Below the pieces are notes generated by a model, which ran no database searches, was not told the DNA's origin, and saw only the letters and a program-made list of their open reading frames with translations. A program made the position numbers and the translations under genes. Positions 23,612 through 32,067 of a stretch of 64,000 bases of DNA are shown in pieces (within the stretch, counting starts at the first letter, position 1; every line of letters begins with the position of its first letter). This DNA is from Mycolicibacterium sp. TUM20985 (lineage in GTDB: Bacteria > Actinomycetota > Actinomycetes > Mycobacteriales > Mycobacteriaceae), in assembly GCF_030295745.1 (NCBI RefSeq), contig NZ_AP027291.1, positions 5,642,001-5,706,000 of the forward strand, in the 5' to 3' direction.

Positions 23612-24831
23612 CGCGGAACCCCCAACGCCACGGTCAGCTCCAGAATGGTCTTCGGATCATTGAGCCGGTCGCCGTACAGCTCCCGCAGCTGAGTCATGCG
23701 GTAGCGCACCGTCTGCGCGTGAACGAACAAGTCGGCGGCGACCGCGTCGCGCTGACCCTGGTGCAGTAGCCACGATCTCAGCGTCTCGGCCAGTCGTTCG
23801 GCGGTGTTGGGCCGAAGGTCCGCCAAGGGCGCGAGGGCTTGGCGGCGCAGATCGTCGGCGGCCTCGCGGTCGGCGGTCAGCACCAGCTCGACGAGGTGCT
23901 CGTCGGTGTCGACGACGTCATCGTCGATGGTCAGCTCGCGCGCCCGTAGCGCGCGTCGGTACGACGACTGCACCAGCGTCCACGGCCGGGCCGGCCCGAC
24001 CAACGCCCGTCGGCCCTGCAAGGCCGACCGCAACTGGCCGCGGTGCCTGCCGTCGAGGTCGGGCACCAACAGCACCGCCAACGATTCCTTGGCGTCCACC
24101 CCGGGCAGATCCTCGCTCAATTGCAGCGTGGACTGGCCGAATCGGGCTGCCAGACCTCGGGTTTGCGCCTCGGCAAGCACGATCGCCGTCAACGTCTCCG
24201 GTGGCTGCCAGTCGGCGCGCTCCGCGCTCGCCCACAGTTCCTCCGCCGTCTCGCCGGCGAGGAGTTGCTTGGCCAACCGCTCGAGGTACCGCTGCCGGAC
24301 GCGTCCGGTGGTCGCCAGTTCATCGGCATGCCCGGCGACGCTGGACGCCGAGAGTTCATCGATGAACGCGAACACCAGCTCGGCGAAGCGGGCGACCGTC
24401 TCGGCAGGCAGTCCGGCGTCCACCGCGGTCGAGGACAGCTCGCGCCACGCGACGCGGGCACCGACGCGGTAGGCCGAGAGCAGCGCGTCCATGGTGCGAC
24501 CCTGGCGGGCCTCGCCGCGGCCCAGTGCATAGGCCCCGTCGAGCGCGGGTGTCAACGTCGCCGTCGGGTCCGAGTCGTGCGAGCGGACGGCCAGCCGCAG
24601 GAAGGCGCCGAGCGCCATCTGAACCGCGGTCTCGATGGTCTGGCCCATCCGGCCGGTGAACGCCCGCGTGTAACTGGGCACCTCGGCGGTCACGGCGGCC
24701 ACCGTCCGCTCGGCCATCCGGGGCAGAACGGCCTGCAGTGACTCGGCGACCTCGTCGCCCAGCTCGAGGCTGGTAAAGCGGAGCTCTGGTTCGGACAAAC
24801 TATTCCCTACGAACAAATTAGTGACGTTCAT
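23608..24831 (-). CDS. PucR/CdaR-type transcriptional regulator
   Basis: 407-residue regulator with a long N-terminal sensory region, a GGDEF-like CdaR central domain, and a C-terminal PucR helix-turn-helix (L-L-H-Q-G-Q-R-D-A-V-A then A-Q-T-V-R-Y-R-M-T-Q-L-R-E-L-Y-G at about 355-390). Such proteins are usually activators responding to small metabolites. It is divergent from the ferredoxin reductase/desaturase pair with a 51-bp gap, so it probably controls that pair; in mycobacteria a PucR-type gene beside a DesA3-like operon suggests lipid-responsive control (inference). Confidence 0.8.
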   Translation of the reverse strand: MNVTNLFVGNSLSEPELRFTSLELGDEVAESLQAVLPRMAERTVAAVTAEVPSYTRAFTGRMGQTIETAVQMALGAFLRLAVRSHDSDPTATLTPALDGAYALGRGEARQGRTMDALLSAYRVGARVAWRELSSTAVDAGLPAETVARFAELVFAFIDELSASSVAGHADELATTGRVRQRYLERLAKQLLAGETAEELWASAERADWQPPETLTAIVLAEAQTRGLAARFGQSTLQLSEDLPGVDAKESLAVLLVPDLDGRHRGQLRSALQGRRALVGPARPWTLVQSSYRRALRARELTIDDDVVDTDEHLVELVLTADREAADDLRRQALAPLADLRPNTAERLAETLRSWLLHQGQRDAVAADLFVHAQTVRYRMTQLRELYGDRLNDPKTILELTVALGVPR

Positions 24832-24882
24832 TCACACCTAATGGTCAAGACTTTATACCCATAGCTCGGCCACAGTGGAAGC

Positions 24883-25968
24883 ATGACGACGACAGCCCTC
24901 CGCCCGACCGCCGCTGGCGCGTTGCGAGCGCGGGTCATCAAGTTCGCCGAGCGGGTGACGACGCCCCTGGTGCCCGCTGACTATCTCGACGTCATCGACC
25001 CGCTACGGTCCAGCGCCGACCTTCGTGGCCGCATCATCGCCATTCGCCCCGAGACCCGCGACGCCGTCTCCATCGACATCAAGCCCGGACGCGGCTGGCG
25101 CGGCCACCTGCCGGGCCAGTACGTGCGCGTCGGGGTCGACGTCGACGGCGTCCGCCAGTGGCGGTCGTACTCGCTGACCTCCACGACCTCCAGTGAGCAC
25201 ATCTCCATCACCGTCAAGGCGATCCCCGACGGTACGGTCAGCAACCACCTGGTGCGTCGCGCCACCGTCGGGACCGTCGTCCAACTCGACCACGCCGCAG
25301 GCGAATTCACGCTCGGCCCGCAGGCTCCGTCGAAGGTCCTCTTCGTCACCGCGGGCAGCGGTGTGACGCCCGTGATGGGCATGCTGCGCAACATGGCCGC
25401 CGGGCCCGCCGACGTGGTGGTGGTGCACTCCGCCCCCACCGCCGACGACGTCATCTTCGGCGGCGAACTACGCAGGCTGGCGCGCGAGGGCCGAATCCGC
25501 CTGCTGGAGAGGCACACCGACACCGACGGCAGGCTCGACGTGACCGCGCTCGACGGGCTGGTCGACGACATCGCCGACCGGCAGACATGGGCCTGCGGTC
25601 CCGCCGGGATGCTCGACGCACTCGAAGCGCGGTGGGCGGCCGAAGGCATTGCCGATCGCCTGAACACCGAACGCTTCCGGGCAACCATCGTCACCGAGGG
25701 TGAGGGCGGCGAGGTCACCTTCTCCAGGTCGGGCACCCTCGTCGAGGCGGGCGGTGCTGAGACCCTTCTCGACGCCGGCGAAGCCGCCGGCGTGCTGATG
25801 CCGTCGGGTTGCCGGATGGGCATCTGCTTCGGCTGCGTGGTCCCCCTGCGCCAGGGCGCCGTCCGCGACCTCCGCACCGGTGCCGTCACCTCCGCCGCAC
25901 CCGGCGACAACGTCCAAATCCAAACCTGCGTCTCCGCCGCCGCAGGCACGTGCGACATCGATCTCTGA
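24883..25968 (+). CDS. Ferredoxin/oxidoreductase partner of desaturase (first pair)
   Basis: 361-residue three-domain electron-transfer protein like Rv3230c: FAD domain with R-S-Y-S-L-T (about 89-94), NAD(P)H domain with V-T-A-G-S-G-V-T-P-V (about 164-173), and a C-terminal plant-type [2Fe-2S] domain with C-R-M-G-I-C-F-G-C and a final C in Q-T-C-V-S. It passes electrons from NADPH to the membrane desaturase encoded 16 bp downstream, as shown for M. tuberculosis DesA3. The N-terminus and length match the second copy at 42468-43607. Confidence 0.88.
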   Translation: MTTTALRPTAAGALRARVIKFAERVTTPLVPADYLDVIDPLRSSADLRGRIIAIRPETRDAVSIDIKPGRGWRGHLPGQYVRVGVDVDGVRQWRSYSLTSTTSSEHISITVKAIPDGTVSNHLVRRATVGTVVQLDHAAGEFTLGPQAPSKVLFVTAGSGVTPVMGMLRNMAAGPADVVVVHSAPTADDVIFGGELRRLAREGRIRLLERHTDTDGRLDVTALDGLVDDIADRQTWACGPAGMLDALEARWAAEGIADRLNTERFRATIVTEGEGGEVTFSRSGTLVEAGGAETLLDAGEAAGVLMPSGCRMGICFGCVVPLRQGAVRDLRTGAVTSAAPGDNVQIQTCVSAAAGTCDIDL

Positions 25969-25984
25969 TCTCGAGGAGTTCCAC

Positions 25985-27148
25985 ATGACTACCCAACTGA
26001 CCGACATGACTGCACCCCCCACCAACGCCACCACGGCGCACCTCACCGCCGAGGACGTCGAGAACCTCGGTCGCGAGCTCGACGCCATCCGCGAACAGCT
26101 CATCAGCAGCCGTGGCGAACGCGACGCGGCCTACATCCGCAAGGTCATCGACGGCCAACGCAAGCTCGAACTCGGCAGTCGCGCCGTGCTGCTGTTCTCG
26201 CTGTTCCCGCCCGCCTGGGTCGTCGGCACCGTCGGATTGTCGATCAGCAAGATCGTCGAGAACATGGAGATCGGCCACAACGTCATGCACGGTCAGTGGG
26301 ACTGGATGCGCGACAGCAAGATTCACTCCACCACGTGGGAGTGGGACAACGCGTCGCCTGCCGAGATGTGGAAGCACTCGCACAACGAGGTCCACCACAC
26401 CTACACCAACGTCCGCGGCAAGGACCACGACCTCGGCTACGGCATCATGCGGGTCGACGAGAACCAGAAGTGGGTTCCCTTCTACCTCGCCCAGCCGCTG
26501 TGGAACTTCATCAACGCCTGCCTGTTCGAGTACGGCATCGCCGCCTACGACCTGCAGATCGGCAAGTACCTCAAGGGCCGTTCCGACAAGGCCGAGTTCC
26601 AGGCCAGGGCCAAGCGGGTGCTCGCCAAGATCCGCAAGCAGGCCACCAGGGACTACCTGCTGCATCCACTGTTGTCGGGTCCGTCGGCGCTGCCCACCTT
26701 GACCGCGAATCTCACGGCGAACCTGGTGCGCAACATCTGGACGCACTCGGTGATCATGTGCGGTCACTTCCCCGAGGGCGTGCAGACCTTCGAGAAGACG
26801 TCGATCGACGGTGAGACCCGTGGCGAGTGGTACCTGCGTCAGATGTTGGGCTCGGCCAACATCTCGGGAAGTCGCCTGCTGCACTTCATGTCCGGCAACC
26901 TGTCGTTCCAGATCGAGCACCACCTGTTCCCCGATCTGCCAAGCAACCGCTACCAGGAGATCGCCCCCAGGATCCAGGAGTTGTTCGAACGCTACGGCCT
27001 GACCTACACCACCGGCTCGCTGCCCAGGCAGGTCGCGTCGGCATGGAAGAAGGTGTTCACGCTGTCGCTGCCCAACGACTTCAGCCCGCGCGATCTGCTG
27101 CGCCGTCGTGCGGCGAAGTCCGTCGATCGCCTACCCGTCGCCGCCTGA
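25985..27148 (+). CDS. Membrane acyl-CoA desaturase (first pair)
   Basis: 387-residue membrane fatty acid desaturase. The three histidine boxes are present: G-H-N-V-M-H (98-102), H-S-H-N-E-V-H-H (131-138) and Q-I-E-H-H-L-F-P near residue 315, with hydrophobic segments between. DesA3-type enzymes make oleoyl-CoA from stearoyl-CoA. A strong ribosome site, GAGGAG, precedes ATG 25985. It is shorter than the second copy at its C-terminus and lacks that copy's D-D-A-P-E-T extension, so the paralogues have diverged. Confidence 0.88.
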   Translation: MTTQLTDMTAPPTNATTAHLTAEDVENLGRELDAIREQLISSRGERDAAYIRKVIDGQRKLELGSRAVLLFSLFPPAWVVGTVGLSISKIVENMEIGHNVMHGQWDWMRDSKIHSTTWEWDNASPAEMWKHSHNEVHHTYTNVRGKDHDLGYGIMRVDENQKWVPFYLAQPLWNFINACLFEYGIAAYDLQIGKYLKGRSDKAEFQARAKRVLAKIRKQATRDYLLHPLLSGPSALPTLTANLTANLVRNIWTHSVIMCGHFPEGVQTFEKTSIDGETRGEWYLRQMLGSANISGSRLLHFMSGNLSFQIEHHLFPDLPSNRYQEIAPRIQELFERYGLTYTTGSLPRQVASAWKKVFTLSLPNDFSPRDLLRRRAAKSVDRLPVAA

Positions 27149-27163
27149 CCCCTCCCCCCTCTC

Positions 27164-27216
27164 GCGATTTCGGCGCGGAAACGATCGCTGAGCGAACGTT
27201 TGCGCGCCGAAATCGC
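27164..27216 (+). terminator. Long hairpin after the first desaturase operon
   Basis: Twenty-base arms (27164-27183 and 27197-27216) pair with one mismatch around a 13-base loop that is itself partly palindromic. There is no T-run, so it would be a factor-assisted or bidirectional terminator, or a member of a dispersed mycobacterial hairpin family. It starts 15 bp after the desaturase stop. Confidence 0.6.
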
Positions 27217-27242
27217 AGCGGGTGGCGTGCCAGAATGGCCTC

Positions 27243-27593
27243 ATGATCGACCTTGCCGTGATGATCGCGTCGGACGTCGCGCTGGAGGATTGGGGGCCCA
27301 AGCCGTTGGCGACGGCCGGTCAACCCTTCGAGCGCGGTGTCATGCTGCACGACGACCCGACCGCCAAGCTCGGAGTCTGGGAGTGCTCACCGGGCGCCTG
27401 GGAGTCCAGCAAGGTCGGCTGCGGTGAACTGATGCACTTCGTCAGCGGGCATGGCTGGATCATCGATGCCGACGGCCGATGGGAGATCCGACCAGGCGCC
27501 ACGCGATGGTTCCCGGACGGCTGGCACGGCCGCTGGGAGGTCGACGTCACGGTGCGCAAGGTGTTCGCCATCGTTACCACCCCTACCGCCTGA
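27243..27593 (+). CDS. Small cupin-domain protein (DUF861-like)
   Basis: 116-residue cupin of the single-barrel EutQ/DUF861 kind. Recognised from L-G-V-W-E-C-S-P-G, the strand G-E-L-M-H-F-V-S-G-H-G-W-I and R-P-G-A-T-R-W-F-P. Members bind small ligands or metals; the usual full set of cupin metal histidines is not evident here. ATG 27243 is used, 26 bp after the hairpin; the seven-codon longer frame from 27222 lacks a better ribosome site. It stands alone before the amidohydrolase gene. Confidence 0.75.
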   Translation: MIDLAVMIASDVALEDWGPKPLATAGQPFERGVMLHDDPTAKLGVWECSPGAWESSKVGCGELMHFVSGHGWIIDADGRWEIRPGATRWFPDGWHGRWEVDVTVRKVFAIVTTPTA

Positions 27594-27655
27594 CCACACC
27601 GATGTCGGCGCGAATAAAGATTGTGAGCACTCGCAATCTTGGGTAGGGTGGCGTC

Positions 27656-29446
27656 ATGCCCTATGACGTGATCGTCCGCAACGGCCTGTGGTTCGACGGC
27701 ACCGGCGCCCCACCCCTGGTCCGCACGCTCGGCATCAGAGACGGCGTAGTGGCGGCGGTCTCCGCCGAACCCCTCGACGAGGCCGGGTGCCCCGACGTCA
27801 TCGACGCCGACGGCAGGTGGATCGTGCCCGGCTTCATCGACGTGCACACCCACTACGACGCCGAGGTGCTGCTCGATCCCGGACTGCGCGAGTCGGTTCG
27901 CCACGGGGTGACGACGGTCCTGCTGGGCAATTGCTCGCTGTCCGCCGTGTACGCGAACAACGAGGACGCCGCCGACCTGTTCAGCCGCGTCGAGGCCGTG
28001 CCGCGGCAGTATGTCCTCGGCGCACTGAACGACAAGAAGACGTGGACGTCCGCCAGCGAGTACGTCGACGCGCTCGACGCGCTGCCCCTCGGCCCGAATG
28101 TCAGTTCGCTGCTTGGGCATTCGGATCTGCGTACTTCGGTGCTCGGCCTCGACCGGGCCACCGACGACACCGTCAGGCCGACCTCCGCCGAGCTCGAGGC
28201 CATGGTCGTCAAGCTGCGCGAGGCACTCGATGCCGGCCTGCTCGGCATGTCGGGGATGGACTCCGCGATCGACAAACTCGACGGCGATCGATACCGCTCC
28301 CGTGGTCTGCCGTCGACCTTCGCCACCTGGCGGGAACGTCGCAAACTCATTGCGGAACTTCGCAACCGGCGCCGGATGCTGCAGAGCGCCCCCGACGTTG
28401 CACGGCCGTGGACGGCACTGCTGTTCTTCCTGTCGAGTAGCCGCATGCTGGGCCGTCGCGACGGGGTGCGGATGAGCCTTCTGGTCTCGGCGGACTCCAA
28501 GGCGGCGCCCGGCGCGGTCGGTGTCCTCGGCCGCGGCACGCGACTGCTGAACCGAGTGCTCGGCGCCAGCGTCCGGTTCCAGCACCTGCCCGTGCCGTTC
28601 GAGTTGTACTCCGACGGCATCGATCTGCCGGTGTTCGAGGAGTTCGGCGCAGGCACCGCCGCCCTGCACCTGCGCGACCAGCTCGAGCGCAACGAGCTCC
28701 TCGCCGACGTCGAATACCGCCGCGAGTTCCGGCGCGAGTTCGACCGCCGCAAGCTGGGTCCAACGCTGTGGCACCGCGACCTCCACGACGCCGTGATCGT
28801 CGAGTGCCCCGACGAGACGTTGATCGGCAAGAGCTTCGGGACGATCGCCGACGAACGCGGTCTGCATCCGCTCGACGCCTTCCTCGACGTCCTCGTCGAG
28901 AACGGCGAACGCAATGTCAGATGGACGACGACCGTCGCCAACCATCGCCGCCGCCAGCTCGACGCGCTCGCCACCGAACCGACTGTCCACATGGGCTTCT
29001 CGGACGCCGGCGCCCATCTGCGCAACATGGCCTTCTACAACTACGCACTGCGGCTACTCAAGCGCGCCCACGTCGCCCAGCGAGCCGGCCGGCCCTTCAT
29101 CACCATCGAACACGCCGTGCACCGGCTCACCGCCGAGGTCGCGGACTGGTTCGGCCTGGACGCGGGGACGCTCCGCAGGGGTGACCGTGCGGACTTCGTC
29201 GTCATCGACCCAGCCGGTCTCGACGACGCCGTCGACGGCTACCACGAAGCCGCGGTGCCGTTCTACGGCGGCCTTAGCCGCATGGTCAACCGCAACGACG
29301 CCACCGTAGTGGCCACCGCCGTCAACGGTCAGGTGGTCTACCGCAGCGGCGAGTTCCGCGAGGGTTACGGCCAGACCACGAAGTCCGGCAGATTCCTTCG
29401 CGCGGCGGGCTCGCGTCCGAATGCCGATGTCTCCGTGACCGTCTGA
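27656..29446 (+). CDS. Amidohydrolase, D-aminoacylase-like
   Basis: 596-residue metal-dependent hydrolase of the N-acyl-D-amino-acid deacylase family. Metal ligands H64 and H66 are in D-V-H-T-H-Y-D, the bridging cysteine equivalent is C93 in G-N-C-S-L, and a late catalytic aspartate is in F-S-D-A-G-A-H. It would release an acyl group from an amide or carbamoyl substrate in the cytosol. The next gene, a TetR regulator, starts two bases after its stop, so the two are co-transcribed. Substrate unknown; in catabolic clusters such enzymes often act on cyclic amides or acylated amines. Confidence 0.82.
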   Translation: MPYDVIVRNGLWFDGTGAPPLVRTLGIRDGVVAAVSAEPLDEAGCPDVIDADGRWIVPGFIDVHTHYDAEVLLDPGLRESVRHGVTTVLLGNCSLSAVYANNEDAADLFSRVEAVPRQYVLGALNDKKTWTSASEYVDALDALPLGPNVSSLLGHSDLRTSVLGLDRATDDTVRPTSAELEAMVVKLREALDAGLLGMSGMDSAIDKLDGDRYRSRGLPSTFATWRERRKLIAELRNRRRMLQSAPDVARPWTALLFFLSSSRMLGRRDGVRMSLLVSADSKAAPGAVGVLGRGTRLLNRVLGASVRFQHLPVPFELYSDGIDLPVFEEFGAGTAALHLRDQLERNELLADVEYRREFRREFDRRKLGPTLWHRDLHDAVIVECPDETLIGKSFGTIADERGLHPLDAFLDVLVENGERNVRWTTTVANHRRRQLDALATEPTVHMGFSDAGAHLRNMAFYNYALRLLKRAHVAQRAGRPFITIEHAVHRLTAEVADWFGLDAGTLRRGDRADFVVIDPAGLDDAVDGYHEAAVPFYGGLSRMVNRNDATVVATAVNGQVVYRSGEFREGYGQTTKSGRFLRAAGSRPNADVSVTV

Positions 29447-29447
29447 C

Positions 29448-30050
29448 GTGGCACGGACCCAGCGGGAGCGTCGCGAGGAGACGGTCGCGCGACTACTCGA
29501 CGCGTGTATCGCGACGATCGTCGACGTCGGTTACGCGCACGCGTCGGCAGCGGTCATCACCCGGCGCGCGGGGCTGTCCGGAGGCGCGCTGTTCCGACAC
29601 TTCGACACCATGGGCGACTTCATGGCGGCGACGGCGTATGAAGTGATGCGCCGCCAGCTCGACGCCTTCGGCAAGCAGGTCGCCGAGATACCACCGGACC
29701 GGCCCGCGCTCGAAGGCGTCCTCCACGCGATGCGGGACATCACCGGGAACGACACCAACGTGGTGATGTACGAGCTCCTGATCGCCGCCCGTACCGACGA
29801 AAAGCTCAGGGGCACACTGCAGGACGTGCTCGGAGAGTACAGCACGCGGATCTTCGACACGGCCCGCGCCCTGCCCACCGCCGACGAGTACCCCGAGGAG
29901 ACGCTGGCCGGTGTCGTGGCCCTGTTGACCAACGCGTTCGACGGCGCAGCCATCGTCCGCACCGTCCTGCCCCAACCGGAGATCGAGACCGGACGCATCC
30001 CGCTGCTTCTCGCGCTGCTCTCCCCCGAGCGATCGAGGACCGATGGCTGA
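29448..30050 (+). CDS. TetR-family regulator
   Basis: 200-residue TetR regulator starting at GTG 29448, two bases after the amidohydrolase stop. The helix-turn-helix is visible as L-L-D-A-C-I-A-T-I-V-D-V-G-Y then V-I-T-R-R-A-G-L-S-G-G-A-L-F-R-H-F. Being inside the operon, between the amidohydrolase and hydrolase genes, it likely controls its own operon. No palindrome stands out immediately upstream. Confidence 0.85.
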   Translation: MARTQRERREETVARLLDACIATIVDVGYAHASAAVITRRAGLSGGALFRHFDTMGDFMAATAYEVMRRQLDAFGKQVAEIPPDRPALEGVLHAMRDITGNDTNVVMYELLIAARTDEKLRGTLQDVLGEYSTRIFDTARALPTADEYPEETLAGVVALLTNAFDGAAIVRTVLPQPEIETGRIPLLLALLSPERSRTDG

Positions 30051-30873
30051 CCGCATTCACGGCTTCACCAATGACGGCTACACCTTCGGCGTCACCGACG
30101 CGGGACCGATCGACGGCGAGACGATCGTTCTCCTGCATGGTTTTCCGCAGACCTCGACGTCCTGGGACCAGGTTTGTGAGCTGCTGCATGCAAGCGGCTA
30201 CCGGACACTGGTGTTCGACCAGCGGGGCTACGCGCCAACGGCTCGGCCCAAGGGTCGCTTCGCCTACCGGATCAGCGCACTCGTCGGTGACGTGGCCGCA
30301 CTCATCGAAAGGGTCGGGACGCCCGTGCACCTCGTCGGGCACGACTGGGGTGCCGTCGTCGCATGGGCGACGGCCGCGCGCCATCCCGAACTCCTGCGCA
30401 CCCTGACCGCCGTGTCGGTGCCGCACACCCGGGCGTTCCTGCGCGCGCTGGTGACCAGCAATCAGGCGTTGAAGTCCTACTACATGGCGATCTTCCAGAT
30501 CCCCCGGCTGCCCGAGGCCCTGCTTACCCGGTACCCGAAGTTGGCCGATCGTGCGCTCGGCGACAGCGGGATGGACGCCGAGGCGGTGCAACGGGTGCAC
30601 ACCGACATCATCGACACCGGGGCGCTGGGACCGGCCATCAACTGGTACCGGGCGATCCCCTTCAGCGGCCAGGCCTACGCCCGCAGGGTGTCGGTGCCCA
30701 CCACCTACCTGTGGAGCACCAACGACGTCGCCCTCGGTCGGCGTTGCGCCGTGCTGTGCGAGCAGTACGTCACGGGTCCCTACCGGTTCGAGATCACCGA
30801 CGGTTCGCACTGGATCCCCGAGGAGAAGCCTCGACTGGTGCACGATCTGATCGTCGATCGCATCAAGGGCTGA
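30043..30873 (+). CDS. Alpha/beta hydrolase, epoxide hydrolase-like
   Basis: 276-residue alpha/beta hydrolase. H-G-F-P-Q-T-S (oxyanion hole), G-H-D-W-G-A with the nucleophilic aspartate typical of epoxide hydrolases and dehalogenases, and a C-terminal catalytic histidine in D-G-S-H-W-I. The gene overlaps the TetR gene by 8 bp, so the three genes from 27656 to 30873 form one transcription unit. It probably hydrolyses an epoxide or ester; substrate unknown. Confidence 0.85.
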   Translation: MADRIHGFTNDGYTFGVTDAGPIDGETIVLLHGFPQTSTSWDQVCELLHASGYRTLVFDQRGYAPTARPKGRFAYRISALVGDVAALIERVGTPVHLVGHDWGAVVAWATAARHPELLRTLTAVSVPHTRAFLRALVTSNQALKSYYMAIFQIPRLPEALLTRYPKLADRALGDSGMDAEAVQRVHTDIIDTGALGPAINWYRAIPFSGQAYARRVSVPTTYLWSTNDVALGRRCAVLCEQYVTGPYRFEITDGSHWIPEEKPRLVHDLIVDRIKG

Positions 30874-30939
30874 GGCCGTTCACAGAATGTTCAGTATGTA
30901 AATGCCGTGTTACGTCCATGTTGCGCCTAGAGTGTCGTT

Positions 30940-31299
30940 ATGGACGACAGGTCGGTGTTCTTCGAGGTCGAGGCCCTGCGCGCGGATGAATCCCGTCCGG
31001 TCCTGTCGCCGGCATCGCTCGAGGTGCATGTGCGCGTCGTCGACCACCTCGCCCACAGCACCCGCTCCAACTTCATCGCCGACGACGTGCTCGACACGCT
31101 CGCTCACGGGCGGGTCACCACGATGGCCGCGATCGAGTTGTCCCTGGCCGGTTGGTGGCTCCGACTGGACGGCGGTTACGTGATCGTGGATCAGGAACTG
31201 ATCGACGCGCTCTCGCACAGTCCCATCCGCCGACGCCTCGGCGCAGCCTGCCGACGACTGTGGAAGATCCTCAACAGCGAGACCGTCATCCCGCTGTAG
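30940..31299 (+). CDS. Hypothetical protein
   Basis: 119-residue soluble protein with mixed helices, no signal peptide and no recognised domain. It has a plausible ATG start 66 bp after the hydrolase and ends 14 bp inside the convergent TetR gene (31286-31942), an overlap that supports real 3' ends on both strands but not function. Possibly a small mycobacterial-specific protein. Confidence 0.5.
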   Translation: MDDRSVFFEVEALRADESRPVLSPASLEVHVRVVDHLAHSTRSNFIADDVLDTLAHGRVTTMAAIELSLAGWWLRLDGGYVIVDQELIDALSHSPIRRRLGAACRRLWKILNSETVIPL

Positions 31300-31942
31300 C
31301 GAGGTCCGGCAGCGGCAGCCCGCAGAGACGCCGCGCCTCGTCGGGCGCCATCCCGAGAAGCGTCAGCACGTGCTCGGTGACCGTGTCCGCCGCATCGGCG
31401 TCGTCACGGTCGGGTTCGGTGTGAAGCAGATGGCCGAGGCCCAGCAGCGCGCCGCCGACGACGGCCATGGCGAGATCCAGGTCCTTGACGTGGAAACGAC
31501 CTGCCGCGATGCCCGCCTCGACGTCGCGCCGGGCCCGGGGGGCCACACCCCGATCGGAGGACAACAGCGCCAGCCCGGTGGACAGGAGGACCCCGCTCTC
31601 CTGGGGGCGCTCGCGGAACATCCGACCGGTCAGCCGGAAGCTGCAGGCGAACGCCTCCGCGGGGTCGTCGAGCGATGCCGTGAGGTCGTCGAGGAGCGCG
31701 CCGTGCACGTCGAGCACCTCGGTGACGGCGGCTTCGTACAACTCCTCCTTGCTCTGGAAGTGGTTGTAGAACGAGCCCATGCCGACGTCGGCCGCCTGGG
31801 TGATCTCGAGGACTGGGACGTTCAGCTTGCCCGCCGCGATGAAGGACTGGGCGGCGGAGATCAGCGCGGCGCGGGTGCGCTGCTTGCGCCTGGCCAGGCG
31901 ATTGGGCGGCTGCGCGTCATCCTCCGCGGCCACGGTCGTCAT
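31286..31942 (-). CDS. TetR-family regulator of the aromatic oxidation operon
   Basis: 218-residue TetR regulator. The DNA-binding part is clear: R-T-R-A-A-L-I-S-A-A-Q-S-F-I then E-I-T-Q-A-A-D-V-G-M-G-S-F-Y-N-H-F. It is divergent from the dioxygenase operon starting at 32068, and two matching operator-like sites lie between them (31991 and 32035). It is therefore the likely repressor of the operon and of itself, released by a pathway metabolite. Confidence 0.88.
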   Translation of the reverse strand: MTTVAAEDDAQPPNRLARRKQRTRAALISAAQSFIAAGKLNVPVLEITQAADVGMGSFYNHFQSKEELYEAAVTEVLDVHGALLDDLTASLDDPAEAFACSFRLTGRMFRERPQESGVLLSTGLALLSSDRGVAPRARRDVEAGIAAGRFHVKDLDLAMAVVGGALLGLGHLLHTEPDRDDADAADTVTEHVLTLLGMAPDEARRLCGLPLPDLATAG

Positions 31943-31990
31943 GGCACGCCTCCTTCACGGTTCCGCCCGAGCATAGCCTCTCGTCAGACT

Positions 31991-32004
31991 TGAGGAAATC
32001 GTCA
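31991..32004. promoter_or_regulatory. Operator-like site 1
   Basis: TGAGGAAATCGTCA, one base away from the reverse complement of the site at 32035 (TGACGAAATCGTCA). It lies 49 bp upstream of the TetR start, in the divergent promoter region. Confidence 0.5.
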
Positions 32005-32034
32005 TTGACCCTTGACTGAGCATGGCGTCGTATG

Positions 32035-32048
32035 TGACGATTTCGTCA
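32035..32048. promoter_or_regulatory. Operator-like site 2
   Basis: TGACGA-TT-TCGTCA: six-base arms are exact reverse complements. It ends 19 bp before the dioxygenase ATG, so a bound repressor would block initiation there. The near-identical sequence 44 bp away at 31991 supports it as a real TetR site. Confidence 0.55.
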
Positions 32049-32067
32049 GACAACGAAGGGAGCGACG

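Noticed and set aside
24832..24882. Operator for the PucR-type regulator in the reductase promoter gap
   Set aside because: Only weak GTGA/TCAC symmetry overlapping the regulator's start codon was seen; not strong enough to annotate.
27320..29017. 565-codon open frame antisense to the amidohydrolase gene
   Set aside because: No recognisable domain, and the sense strand encodes a coherent D-aminoacylase-like enzyme.
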